64,000 nt of DNA, taken from positions 310,001 through 374,000 of the forward strand of contig NZ_WXUB01000004.1 of assembly GCF_011799805.1 (NCBI RefSeq), given 5' to 3'. The stretch is from Maribellus sediminis. Lineage in GTDB: Bacteria; Bacteroidota; Bacteroidia; Bacteroidales; Prolixibacteraceae. Position numbers and translations under genes: made by a program. Under the pieces are notes generated by a model. The model made no database searches. It worked only from the letters and a program-made list of their open reading frames with translations, and had not been told where the DNA came from. Of the stretch, positions 35,283 to 45,284 are shown one piece after another; within the stretch, counting starts at the first letter, position 1; every line of letters begins with the position of its first letter.

Positions 35283-37256
35283 CTAATAAATGTCCTCATA
35301 TTCGAGTACTTCAAGCGGTACAAACTCGAGGTAGTCGAACATAAATTCACCTGATTTAACAGCTTTCACCGAAAAAGTATGTGTACTCCACTCATCGAAG
35401 GTATAGATACCCAAAATCCGTCGAAGAGCCTGTTCTTCCATACGTGCACTCGCACCACTGTACCACCACTCTGCAATAACTCTAAAGCTGGCAGGGCCTT
35501 TCATATAACCCCGGTTACGCATCGCTTTGTCGTTTTCAAAGCCTTCAGGATCACGGGCATCGGTACCGGGATATTGATAGCCTATATCCGGATCGTTCGC
35601 TGAGATACGTAAATCAAGCGGAATTCCGGTAGGTACTCCATCCCAGTATAACTGGGCTACACCACGGCCACCTGTTGGCTGATAACCAAAGCGCACTTCA
35701 TAGGTTCCGGGTGGAATGGTTACTGTAGTAATATCGAAATCGTATAAACCGGCCAGGAAGAGTTCGTCTCCCTGATAGTCACAGAAACGGTCATCAGCAT
35801 TAAAGTAATGAACTTCGGTTGTTGAAGACGCATTAATGCGTTCACAAAATCCATTAGGAATATGCCAGCGTTCGGAATATAAACCACCACCGATCAGGGA
35901 ATTTCCAATACGTATATTGTTATTGACAAACTCAGGAAAGAAACTGGACACATCCATTCTGAGACGCTTCGTTGAAAGCATCCGCTCCACCTCTCCATTA
36001 AAAACAAGAATACCGTCAATTTCGTGATAAACACCGTTTATGGCATCATTATCAAAATCATCTGTTAAACGGATTGCCTGACCCGTTTCAGGAATCATAT
36101 TGAAAAGATTGTATTCGTTTGTTGGGCGAAATGAACGAATTTCTACTAAAGTGTTGGGACATAGCGTCTCAACGTATTCAAACATGTCAACCACTTTTAC
36201 GGAGTGTGTTTCACCTGTTGATTCGTAATTCATCCCGGTATTGTCGTATTTTTCAACCAAAAGCCTCATCGGAAGTTTTTTTACCAGGAGGTGATACGCC
36301 ACGAAACGGTTCAGGCTGTTTCTCTTGTCCGTTAAATCAGTAATCGATGCATCTTCAGGATACATAGCATCGTAAACCTCTTTTGCGTAGGCTTTCAGTT
36401 CATCTAAATTGTTGATGCCATTTTCAGCATAAGTAGCATTACTTTCCATTAAAGCTGTAAAGCCATATTTTCTTTCCCGTGGGACACGCTGCCAGGCATA
36501 GTTATAGATTTCACGTGCATTTTCACGTGCAACCCATTCCTGAGGTGGTGTATAACTATCATCTTTAATCGCACTTAAATCCACATCCAGACCGGTTGCC
36601 TGCAATGCTTCATAAAACAGTGAAAATTTATCATCGGTTGATATGGCCTCAACCAGTGTATTTTCGGTAGGGGATACTACTTCATTAATTGCCTGGATTA
36701 CCCCATTATGTGCTTCAATATCCTTCGTAGTGATGGTCGAATTTGAATTAATAGTGTAAACAAGACCTGTTTCTCCGGTCGAAATACTTATATCAACATA
36801 ACGACCACTCATGGTTTGCTTATTCAAGAAACCTTCAACAAAGTCATCAGTAGTTATTACAAAGTCTTTAATAATATGGTCATATGCGATTTTCTTAAGC
36901 TCTTCCACGGTAAAATCATCCACCGAGCTTGCCTCTTTGCTTTGGTAAAATCGCATCATTGCATCGTCATCAGGCAGAAAACAGGTGTAATCGCCGTAGG
37001 CATTTAATAAGCCCATAACTTCGCTTTTTTCGAGAAGCTTTGCAAATTCGGAGTAAGTCTCCGGTCGGTTCTTTATATACTGACCAACTGTTTCTCCGGT
37101 AAACGTATAGTAGTTATCGCCAATATCGTCGCTGTTACACGAAGGCATCACCAAGATCAGTCCCGCTAATACAATCGTTAGCAGTGATAATCCCTTGTAG
37201 CTTAATTTCGCTAAGCTATTTTTGTTTACTGTTGTATTCATTTTATGGATTTTCAT
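35283..37256 (-). CDS. FAS1-domain surface lipoprotein with C-terminal beta-sandwich
   Basis: A 657-residue lipoprotein. The lipobox VMPSC puts the modified cysteine at 40 (35 if the ATG at 37241 is the start), followed by NSDDIGD. Two FAS1 units are visible: about 55-200 (YSEFAKLLEKSEVMGLL, YTCFLPDDDAMMRF, HNGVIQAINEVV) and about 205-440 (ATGLDVDLSAI, FVAYHLLVKKLP, INGVYHEIDGILVF). The C-terminal part (about 440-657) is a beta-sandwich (GTYEVRFGYQPTGGRGVAQLYWDG) resembling a carbohydrate-binding module. It starts 11 bases after the SusD stop, so the genes are cotranscribed and may be translationally coupled. It is probably on the outer face as an accessory binding or adhesion subunit. Confidence 0.87.
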   Translation of the reverse strand: MKIHKMNTTVNKNSLAKLSYKGLSLLTIVLAGLILVMPSCNSDDIGDNYYTFTGETVGQYIKNRPETYSEFAKLLEKSEVMGLLNAYGDYTCFLPDDDAMMRFYQSKEASSVDDFTVEELKKIAYDHIIKDFVITTDDFVEGFLNKQTMSGRYVDISISTGETGLVYTINSNSTITTKDIEAHNGVIQAINEVVSPTENTLVEAISTDDKFSLFYEALQATGLDVDLSAIKDDSYTPPQEWVARENAREIYNYAWQRVPRERKYGFTALMESNATYAENGINNLDELKAYAKEVYDAMYPEDASITDLTDKRNSLNRFVAYHLLVKKLPMRLLVEKYDNTGMNYESTGETHSVKVVDMFEYVETLCPNTLVEIRSFRPTNEYNLFNMIPETGQAIRLTDDFDNDAINGVYHEIDGILVFNGEVERMLSTKRLRMDVSSFFPEFVNNNIRIGNSLIGGGLYSERWHIPNGFCERINASSTTEVHYFNADDRFCDYQGDELFLAGLYDFDITTVTIPPGTYEVRFGYQPTGGRGVAQLYWDGVPTGIPLDLRISANDPDIGYQYPGTDARDPEGFENDKAMRNRGYMKGPASFRVIAEWWYSGASARMEEQALRRILGIYTFDEWSTHTFSVKAVKSGEFMFDYLEFVPLEVLEYEDIY

Positions 37257-37267
37257 GCCTTAAACTT

Positions 37268-38827
37268 TTACTTATTTTCCTCTGCCTGAACCTTATAAAA
37301 TTCATTCTGTACCAAAGCGGAATTCGCTTTTAGCTCATCGGTATGAACGGGCAAATACAGTGCTTCCATTACCGACATTTTGTTCGCCTCACCGGATGAG
37401 CCTCCGGTAAATTTCTTTGTTACATAACTTAGTAAGGGTGCCGGCGAATCAACACGACGTGCCATTCGCATCAAGTCGAACCATCGTTTCCCTTCAAACA
37501 TCAGTTCGCGCTGGCGTTCTCGCATGTACAACTCATCAAGTTTGAGTTTTGTAGAGTAATTATCAGCTATTAATCCAAGTTCGTCTTCCTCTACATTCGA
37601 TCTCATGTATATGGTGTTTATCAACTCAATGGCTTGCTCTTTATTACTTTCAAGCTGAATCATTGCCTCCGCCTTCATAAGATAAATTTCTGAAAGTCGG
37701 TAAACGATCCAGTTTGCGGTAACATTTCGGTAGAAGTAAGTACTGGCTTCGGTTGTTGGATCTTCGCGCCTGTCAGCACCGGCGTATTTAAATACATAAT
37801 AGCTGTCGCCACCGATCACCTGGCGAAGAAAATCTTTTTCGCGCAAATCTTCACTGCTTTCTTTTCCACTACCTACCACATAATTAAACGGACTATATCT
37901 TCCGGTAACCAGCGGGGCAGGAAAACTCCACTGACCGGCCATACGCCCGGAACCACCAAAATAATCGTATACAACCGAATTGAACATCTGGTCGTCGTCA
38001 AACTGTAATTCAAAAATGCTTTCCTTGGAATTTCCCTGATAAAAAACTTTTGAAATTACATCTTCACCCATTTCAAGTTCTAAATCCGATTCGGGGTCAT
38101 TCAATATCTGATCGCACATCTCGATACATTTACTGTATTCTTCTTGCCACAGATAAATGTCGGCTAAAAGTGCCCGTATGGCATTGGTGGTGACTCGACC
38201 TTTTGTTCTTTCCAAAGTTTCAAAATTGTCGCGCGAATAGCGTAAAGCAGTTTGCAGATCGCTAACAATATAATTCAGGATTTCATCTTCGGGCGATTGT
38301 GGAATGCGGTAATCCTGTGCATCATCGATACTTGGTTCATTAACCCATGGAACATTCTCGAAGGTGCGCACCAGGTAAAAATACATTAGGGCGCGTAAGG
38401 TGAGCACTTCCGCTTCCATTGAATGAAGCTTTGATTCGGTAAAGTTGGCATCTTTGTCTACTACACCGGGTGCATAATGCAAAAAGTTGTTGCAGTAATT
38501 TATAACGGTATAAAACGATCCCCAATGGCAGTAGCCATTATCTGCAGTAATATCGACATTAAGCATTTTTGACATGTCAGAAGGCATTCCACTGCCATAC
38601 CAAACATTATCCGAACGCAGTTCTCCCCAAACGAGCATTCTGCTCATTACATCTCTTTCGGTTACAGAACGGTAACATGCTGAAAGTACCTGTGTTACCT
38701 GACTTTCATTTTGCCAGTAATCATCAAGAACGATTTCACTTTCAGGTCTTAAGTCGAGCCAGTCAGTACAACCCGACGAGGTGATTAAAAGACCTGCAAT
38801 TGATAATATGGAAATTATTTTTTTCAT
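37268..38827 (-). CDS. SusD/RagB-family lipoprotein (pair 1 of FAS1 operon)
   Basis: A 519-residue surface lipoprotein. The signal peptide MKKIISILSIAG ends in lipobox TSSGC (Cys20), followed by the common SusD start TDWLDLRPE. SusD hallmarks include the helical repeat region (EVLTLRALMYFYLVRTFENVPW), RALLADIYLWQEEYSKCIE, and the C-terminal RQRELMFEGKRWFDLMRMARR. It partners the SusC encoded 16 bases upstream and should close the transporter lid and bind the imported ligand. The exact glycan, or peptide, cannot be read from the sequence. The start is well supported by the compact signal peptide. Confidence 0.95.
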   Translation of the reverse strand: MKKIISILSIAGLLITSSGCTDWLDLRPESEIVLDDYWQNESQVTQVLSACYRSVTERDVMSRMLVWGELRSDNVWYGSGMPSDMSKMLNVDITADNGYCHWGSFYTVINYCNNFLHYAPGVVDKDANFTESKLHSMEAEVLTLRALMYFYLVRTFENVPWVNEPSIDDAQDYRIPQSPEDEILNYIVSDLQTALRYSRDNFETLERTKGRVTTNAIRALLADIYLWQEEYSKCIEMCDQILNDPESDLELEMGEDVISKVFYQGNSKESIFELQFDDDQMFNSVVYDYFGGSGRMAGQWSFPAPLVTGRYSPFNYVVGSGKESSEDLREKDFLRQVIGGDSYYVFKYAGADRREDPTTEASTYFYRNVTANWIVYRLSEIYLMKAEAMIQLESNKEQAIELINTIYMRSNVEEDELGLIADNYSTKLKLDELYMRERQRELMFEGKRWFDLMRMARRVDSPAPLLSYVTKKFTGGSSGEANKMSVMEALYLPVHTDELKANSALVQNEFYKVQAEENK

Positions 38828-38843
38828 ATTCTTCTTTATTCAT

Positions 38844-41800
38844 TTAAAAGGTCACAGAAACTCCAAATGTCGCATCTTTTGAACGTGGGGTTGGAGAATT
38901 ATCCACACTAACACCAAATGAGCCATAACCAACCTCCGGATCCACTCCGGTGTACTTTGTTAATACAAACAAATTGTTGATGGTCATGTAAAAGCTGACC
39001 TGACTCAGGTTATATTTATCCAGTTTTGCTTTTGGAATTGAATAGTTGAATGTCAGGTATTTAAACCGAACGAATGAACCGTCCTCAACATAGCGGTCGC
39101 TGCCTAACCAGTTGTATCCATAATTGTACAGTGCACGTGGCATATCAGTTACATCACCGTCTTTTCTCCATCGCCAGTTCACCGAAACACTTTGATTATT
39201 TAAGTAATACATATTCTCTGCATTCATACGCGCCATGTTTACTATTTTGTTTCCGTAACGGAAATTGAAGAATGCAGTTAACGAAAAGTTTTTGTAGCGT
39301 ACAGTTGAGCCAAATCCTCCATTCAGTTTTGGATTTGAGTTCCCCAGGTAAACAATGTCAAGTTCATCGATGTTGCCATCGTGGTTAATGTCCTCGTAAA
39401 TAGCATCACCACCTCTGAACTGATATTCATTACTCTTTCCATATGCAAAATACATGGGTAAGGGACTGCCTTCTTCGTTGGTAAATACTTTCCCGTTTTC
39501 GTCGCGCGCCACAGGAGCATTTTCCTGCACCCCTTCAATGTAATCGTTGTACTGGTAAACGCCTTTATACCTAAATCCGTAGATCGATCCATAAGAGTTA
39601 TTTTCCTGCAGACGCGACAGGTAGGTACCGTTGGTGTAATCGTAATCGGCATTGTAATTGGCAAGAATATCGTCTCTCAACTCAATGATTGTATTCACAT
39701 AGTTCGACAGGTTGAAGTTAAAATCGATCGTGAAATCCTTTACCTTGATCGCTTGTTGTGTGAAAAAGTTCAATTCCCAGCCGTTATTGTCCATCACTCC
39801 CACATTTTGCCATGGAATCTGACCAAAACCGGATGAACTTGGAACTTTCAGATTTTTAAACAGTAAATCCTCTGTTCGTTTGTTGTAAAAGTTGAGGTCG
39901 AAATTCAACCGATTATTGAAAAGAGCAAGGTCCAGACCATAGTTTAACGAGGTTGATTTTTCCCACCTCAAATCTGCCAGTCGTAGGGTTGTAGGTCGTG
40001 TCGCCGGCATATCAATGTAGGTTCCGTAAGGCGAGTAACGACTAAAATGCAGGTATTCAGCATCGGGTTGGTTACCGGTGATACCCCAGCTGGGGCGGAT
40101 GGCAAGCATGCTTAGCCATTTTTTTGTCGACTCCATAAAAGGTTCGTCCGAAATGATCCATTTGGCTGATAATCCCGGGAAATTACCGTATTTGTATTTT
40201 TCACCAAATTTGGTACTTCCATCCCTGCGGAAAGTAGCTCCAAGAATGTATCGATCTTTGAATACATAGTGAGCCCGGAATGTTATCGCGTTTGAACGAT
40301 AAGCAAAACGACTCGACGAAATTCCTGTTGAATAGCCATATGACGAAGCATCAACAATAGTTCCTGAAGGAAGGTTTGTAACGCCCATCCCCTGTGAAGA
40401 ACTATTTCCTGTGATGAACTGGAAAGCACCCTGCACCAGCAGCGAATGATCGGGATTGTATATTTTTGGCTGCCAGGTAACTTTGTTATCCGCCAAAACC
40501 GTTGTACTCTCCGAATCGAAACTTTCAGCAAAATTGATATCGCCGCCGTTCCATGGTGAGTTAGAAACTTCGGCAGGCAGAAACCTGCTTACTTTATCAT
40601 TGTTCACATCGAACGAAACATCCAGATTGTACCTCAGTGTCTGTATTTCCGGATCGAGCAGGTCGTACTGTAACCTGAAAATCGGACGGATACGGTAGTT
40701 CTTGAGGTTGTTGGTAGCCAGATTGGCCACAGCTACCGGGTTTCGCATATCCCGTTGATCGGGATGAAGACTGGAGCTACGCGATATGTTGTAATAGACA
40801 TCCGTTTTATTTCCCAGCAAATCTTGCTGATAAATGCTAACGTTAGGCATTTTGCGATAAGCCATTCCCAGTATATTGTCGTAATTTCGTTGGTTGTCGG
40901 TATAAAAGAAGGTTAGTTCAGAAATAAACTTGATGCGATCGGATACCGAATAATCGAGATAGGCAGTCGAGGTTATCCTGTTCATTTTCTGTCCGATAAC
41001 AGTACCTGTTTGTGTTAAAAATCCGCTTGATACACGGTATCTGGCACGCTCGCCACCACCTGATACATTTACATAGTTATCGTGTTTAAAACCTAACTGA
41101 GTTACTGCATCAACCCAGTCGGTGTTGTTGTTGAAGTTTTCGTATTCCGAAAATGTTGGATCGTACAGAAATTCCCGAACATTTGCTGCATTTTCATTCT
41201 GCTGCGGATTAAAGTAAGCCTGCTTCATCATCATCGTATAGTCGTCACCACTCAGCATGTTCAAACCTTTCGGTTGTTTGGCTACAGTGAAACGGTACGA
41301 GTACTGGACGCGGGTAGGCCCCTGGGCGCCTTTTTTGGTTTTGATAACCAAAACTCCGTTGGCTCCCTTCGATCCCCAAACTGCAGTTGATGCAGCATCT
41401 TTTAATACTGTGATTTCTTCGATATCGTCGGGGTTAATACTTAACATGTTGGCATATTGCTCTTCGTTAGCAGCTGAAAAGTCAAACGAAGGATCGATGT
41501 TAATTTCATACGGAATACCATTAACAACAATTAAAGGTTGTGTATTGGCATTGATCGATGATGTTCCCCTGATCCTCATGGTTGCTCCCGAACCAAGGTC
41601 GCCCGAGTTGGCTACAATATCAAGACCGGCAATACGACCCTGCATCGCTTCATCGATTGAGGTTACCTGAACCCCTTCAAATTCTTTTGTGCTAAGTGTT
41701 TGAACTGCAGTTGAAAGTTCGCGCTGCGGAATTTCAAAGTTTCCGTCAGAAACTTTCTTTTCGGCGGTAATCACTACATCTTCAATAACCTGCAAATCCT

Positions 41801-42119
41801 CTTTCAGAGTTGCGTTTATTACTGTTTGGTTGCCTATTTTCTGGCCCTGAGTGACAAATCCCACAAAACTAAATGCGATGTTGTTCTCCGGATTCTTGAT
41901 CTTGAGAACATATTGTCCATTTATATCGGTAATTGTGGCACTGATAATCCTTTTTTGGGCGTCGGCTTCAATAACAGTGGCTCCCACAAGCGTTTCGCCA
42001 TCGGTTGCCGAAGTAACTGTTCCTCTTACCACTCGCTCGGTTCTTGTACTCTGCCCCGGTGAAACGAAGGGAATGAGTAGATAAAAAAACAGAATTGTTA
42101 CAACTATTTTAAATTTCAT
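38844..42119 (-). CDS. SusC/RagA-family TonB-dependent transporter (pair 1 of FAS1 operon)
   Basis: An outer-membrane importer of about 1091 residues. The start at 42119 (MKFKIVVTIL) gives the cleanest signal peptide, ending FVSPGQ; ATGs at 42131 and 42140 are also in frame, and the latter would overlap the preceding FAS1 stop codon. Modules: carboxypeptidase-regulatory-like domain (VRGTVTSATDGETLVGATVI), plug (MRIRGTSSINANTQPLIVVNGIP; LKDAASTAVWGSKGANGVLVI), and a large beta-barrel ending in DATFGVSVTF. No STN domain. It follows the first FAS1 gene with almost no gap and precedes its SusD partner by 16 bases, so the three are tightly coupled. Confidence 0.94.
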   Translation of the reverse strand: MKFKIVVTILFFYLLIPFVSPGQSTRTERVVRGTVTSATDGETLVGATVIEADAQKRIISATITDINGQYVLKIKNPENNIAFSFVGFVTQGQKIGNQTVINATLKEDLQVIEDVVITAEKKVSDGNFEIPQRELSTAVQTLSTKEFEGVQVTSIDEAMQGRIAGLDIVANSGDLGSGATMRIRGTSSINANTQPLIVVNGIPYEINIDPSFDFSAANEEQYANMLSINPDDIEEITVLKDAASTAVWGSKGANGVLVIKTKKGAQGPTRVQYSYRFTVAKQPKGLNMLSGDDYTMMMKQAYFNPQQNENAANVREFLYDPTFSEYENFNNNTDWVDAVTQLGFKHDNYVNVSGGGERARYRVSSGFLTQTGTVIGQKMNRITSTAYLDYSVSDRIKFISELTFFYTDNQRNYDNILGMAYRKMPNVSIYQQDLLGNKTDVYYNISRSSSLHPDQRDMRNPVAVANLATNNLKNYRIRPIFRLQYDLLDPEIQTLRYNLDVSFDVNNDKVSRFLPAEVSNSPWNGGDINFAESFDSESTTVLADNKVTWQPKIYNPDHSLLVQGAFQFITGNSSSQGMGVTNLPSGTIVDASSYGYSTGISSSRFAYRSNAITFRAHYVFKDRYILGATFRRDGSTKFGEKYKYGNFPGLSAKWIISDEPFMESTKKWLSMLAIRPSWGITGNQPDAEYLHFSRYSPYGTYIDMPATRPTTLRLADLRWEKSTSLNYGLDLALFNNRLNFDLNFYNKRTEDLLFKNLKVPSSSGFGQIPWQNVGVMDNNGWELNFFTQQAIKVKDFTIDFNFNLSNYVNTIIELRDDILANYNADYDYTNGTYLSRLQENNSYGSIYGFRYKGVYQYNDYIEGVQENAPVARDENGKVFTNEEGSPLPMYFAYGKSNEYQFRGGDAIYEDINHDGNIDELDIVYLGNSNPKLNGGFGSTVRYKNFSLTAFFNFRYGNKIVNMARMNAENMYYLNNQSVSVNWRWRKDGDVTDMPRALYNYGYNWLGSDRYVEDGSFVRFKYLTFNYSIPKAKLDKYNLSQVSFYMTINNLFVLTKYTGVDPEVGYGSFGVSVDNSPTPRSKDATFGVSVTF

Positions 42120-42132
42120 ATCTGTTGTCATT

Positions 42133-44682
42133 TTATTCAAACCTCAAAACATTATCAATCTGGTGAATAACTGCTGTTGAAGAAGTAATTATTGTTGAAT
42201 TTTCAAAATTACTACCGGTTCCTGTCCCGTCAATCTCTCGGTAGGACTGTGGGCTATTACTAAAAATGTAATCCCGTGTCATGATGTTATATAATCCGTC
42301 TTCACGAATCAGATTGGCGGTGCCATAATTTTCAGTATTCAATGTTATGTTTTGGCCATCACTATTGATTCCCAACCTGTAATATTTGTCTTTGTATGTT
42401 CCAAATTGAGTTACTGCATCGTCATTTTTAATCGTGGCAGTTTGATACAATTTGTAAAAAGTTTCACCGTCAACGAATATTGAATTGTCCTGGAAGTGAT
42501 AGCGTAGAAATCGCTCCAGTTTTTCAATTTCGGCAGCCTTTTCTCCACTATCCTGGATGGCATCGATCTGTTCCCAGTTCATGATCAATCCATCGTTTAT
42601 GGCTTGTAAAATGGCTTCATTGGTAGGAACATAAACTGTATAATTAAAGGTATTAAATAAACTTACGTTGAAGTCGAGGCCGTAATAGTTTGTCTGTCGT
42701 AAGAATATGGCACTTGTTGCCGGAAATCCATTCAGCAGGTTAAAAAATTCGCTAAACTCAGGCGTTTTGCTTAAAACACCATAAACCGATTGCAATGGTG
42801 CCTGCAGTGGCTTGTCGATAAAAAAGGTTGTTCCGTTTTCCTGTCGGTAAACACCATCTTCCACAACATTTATCGAAGTTCCCGATTCAATGTCAAATCC
42901 CGCCTGTACTTTAAGATCCGCTCCGGTTCCGTTAACCAGCAATATGTTGCCATTTTTGGTAAAGTAATATTTGGCCCCCGATTCAACATCCCCGATTACG
43001 ATATGCGTATCAAGCATATCCAGCAGGCGGTTTCGGATAAAGTTATAATTGTCGATTGTATTTACAGAGTCACCTACTTCACCGGTTAGCGGATCGTAAG
43101 TATAAACTGTTGCATTTACTTCAGAAGTCTCCTCGTTGTACCAGTATTTCATCACACCCTTAACATCTTTGGCATAAGCAATCGGGTCAAGATAATTCTC
43201 GAAATATTCATCGGTTGGTACAAAGAATGTATAGGTGCTTTTCAGAGCATTCAAGTACAAGTCGAATTCATTTTCATTCACTGCCCAGTTGAATACTTTA
43301 GTGTCTTCACTAAGCAGCACCGGGGCATAAACCGATATATAATCATCCGGTGGATAAACTTTGTTGGTGTTGTATACCACACCATTCAATCCTACATATG
43401 AACTGCTAATATCACCCGGAGAAATTGGAATCGGCGAGTTGTTATTATCTACCAGTTTATCAAAACGGCCCGGAACCGATTCAAGGAACGATTCGCGAAG
43501 ATGCCTGTTTAGCAGCTTCATAATGATGTAATCCGGGGTGTCTTCCCAACTTCCAAAACGGTTTTTGAGAATTACTCCTGCTCCGTTTTCAAAATAGTCG
43601 GTCATAGCTTCGTTGGTAGGTGCTATAATTGCAGCCATATCCGATTGCATAGAACTTCCGGCTGCAGAAGAAACATATTCGTTTCTGCCCGGATTAAAAG
43701 GAAGTAATAAATCGCTGCCGATCAATCTGCCATCCGGATAACGTACTCGTCCATCCCAGGCGGAATAATAGATTTTTTCGAATATCGAATCGATCGGTTG
43801 CTCAGGATTTACCTGGTTGTATGCGTTCGTCTGCGATGCATTATAATAGGGCGCACTAAAGCGATCCAGCAAGTCTGAAAAAATTCTTGAATCAGGATTT
43901 TGATCCAGGTACTCAGCTAAGTTAACCGGTGGAAGTAACACATCTTCCAAAACGTGAATGTATCCGTTTTTACATGTGATGTCGCGCTCCTTTACCTTTA
44001 CACTAAAGATGTGTGCATCGTTGGGGCTTCTTTCAACACCTGTAATTAAGCTAAAGTCAGCGTTATCTATTCGTGCACTTTTCAGCGATCCTTCCAGAAA
44101 ATGTACCATTGGCCACGAAGTGGCATCTTTTAGTAAATACATGCCCTTGTTTTTGTGGCTGTTCCAGAATGGTCCGTCAGGCAGCTTGTCTCCCGATAAA
44201 TGAGGAATGGAGTCGAGTACTGAAACAGAAGTGGAGCGACGCAGTGCCGATCCTTCCTGTAATTCTCCATTATAGTAGTTCGATAAGGTTTCGATAAGGT
44301 AGGCATTATCAATCATAGAGAATTTAATAATCAGCCTTTTCTGAGTCAGACTCAGTCCTTCGTAACTTGAGACATTCCAGGGATTGTTTTGAAAAAATCG
44401 CTCGAATGCATCATCGTCGGCAACAAACAGCGTCTTACTACCTGTTTTAGCCAGTACATCCCGATATTTATCCGATTCCTGAAGATCGTCGATCAGTTTG
44501 GTATAATACGTGTAATTCTCGTTCGCTTTCAGATAATCATAAATACTGGCACCAAGCCATTCCGGTTCGCTGTTGTCGTATAAATATTCATCCTTACAGG
44601 AAATAATTGCAAATAATCCGGCTAACAGAAGTAATTTCATCAGCAGATAGTGCCTTAATTGTTTCCGAATCTTAATTTTCAT
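42133..44682 (-). CDS. Four-repeat FAS1 surface lipoprotein, first gene of the operon
   Basis: An 849-residue lipoprotein starting at 44682 (MKIKIRKQLR); an ATG ten codons upstream is less likely. The lipobox is AIISC (Cys29), followed by KDEYLYD, a strong surface-export sequence. Four FAS1 units can be traced. Markers are TLFVADDDAFERFF with YIHVLEDVLLPP; AAIIAPTNEAMTDYF with LNGVVYNTNKVYPP; YTFFVPTDEYFENYL with the following GTSINVVEDGVYR; and YTVYVPTNEAILQAI with TAVIHQIDNVLRFE. It is the promoter-proximal gene of a unit with two SusC/D pairs, so it should be made in quantity together with the transporters. It is likely an elongated adhesive or ligand-capturing protein on the cell surface. 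The ligand is unknown. Confidence 0.88.
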   Translation of the reverse strand: MKIKIRKQLRHYLLMKLLLLAGLFAIISCKDEYLYDNSEPEWLGASIYDYLKANENYTYYTKLIDDLQESDKYRDVLAKTGSKTLFVADDDAFERFFQNNPWNVSSYEGLSLTQKRLIIKFSMIDNAYLIETLSNYYNGELQEGSALRRSTSVSVLDSIPHLSGDKLPDGPFWNSHKNKGMYLLKDATSWPMVHFLEGSLKSARIDNADFSLITGVERSPNDAHIFSVKVKERDITCKNGYIHVLEDVLLPPVNLAEYLDQNPDSRIFSDLLDRFSAPYYNASQTNAYNQVNPEQPIDSIFEKIYYSAWDGRVRYPDGRLIGSDLLLPFNPGRNEYVSSAAGSSMQSDMAAIIAPTNEAMTDYFENGAGVILKNRFGSWEDTPDYIIMKLLNRHLRESFLESVPGRFDKLVDNNNSPIPISPGDISSSYVGLNGVVYNTNKVYPPDDYISVYAPVLLSEDTKVFNWAVNENEFDLYLNALKSTYTFFVPTDEYFENYLDPIAYAKDVKGVMKYWYNEETSEVNATVYTYDPLTGEVGDSVNTIDNYNFIRNRLLDMLDTHIVIGDVESGAKYYFTKNGNILLVNGTGADLKVQAGFDIESGTSINVVEDGVYRQENGTTFFIDKPLQAPLQSVYGVLSKTPEFSEFFNLLNGFPATSAIFLRQTNYYGLDFNVSLFNTFNYTVYVPTNEAILQAINDGLIMNWEQIDAIQDSGEKAAEIEKLERFLRYHFQDNSIFVDGETFYKLYQTATIKNDDAVTQFGTYKDKYYRLGINSDGQNITLNTENYGTANLIREDGLYNIMTRDYIFSNSPQSYREIDGTGTGSNFENSTIITSSTAVIHQIDNVLRFE

Positions 44683-45284
44683 AGTTTGTGTTAATTTTAA
44701 ATGCATGTCCACAAAATACCTTTAAGTACAAGTTAAAGGCTACATAAAAAAAATGAGCCATTAGCAACAGAGGGTCCTCCGGAATACCGCACCGGATTTT
44801 CACAATTACTATGGCTATTGGTTTCTATTTTTTTTGAAATACAAGTACTGCCTAATTCGGTTTCTGACTGAAACTTTTTCTTATTTGAAACAATGAATTG
44901 CAGGAATACTAAAGCGGCGTGCAGTATTGTAATCGTTACACCTACCAGATCCGAATTGCGAGAATCACAAGTTGGAAATGTTATACTGTTAGTTTTAGTG
45001 TTCACTTCGTTCAATGAATTAGTAAGATTTGTTGTATTCGTTCAGTTATAAAATTCTATGTTGCGAATGTAATTTTACAGCAACGAAATAGTAATCTGTA
45101 ATCCGTCAAAAAGTGTCACAATTTCACAATCTTGTTGCTGTTACTTAATATCTGATTATTGAGAGTTTGCTTAAGGTGCACATCTTGAGTGTTTTGTGCG
45201 GGTTCGAGTGATGTGATCTGTCTTTTAGCTTACTTATTCGATGTGAAAAACGGATTAGAAACGTAACGAATTTAAGCTTGTATT
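44683..45284. other. Long upstream region of the FAS1/SusCD operon
   Basis: About 600 bases without a confident gene. It must carry the promoter for the FAS1/SusCD operon, but I found no exact TAnnTTTG element on the - strand. A 93-codon - strand frame (44733-45014) ends 51 bases before the FAS1 gene. It has acceptable codon use, a hydrophobic stretch and a cysteine-containing tail, but no good start-proximal signal, so it is uncertain. Confidence 0.4.
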
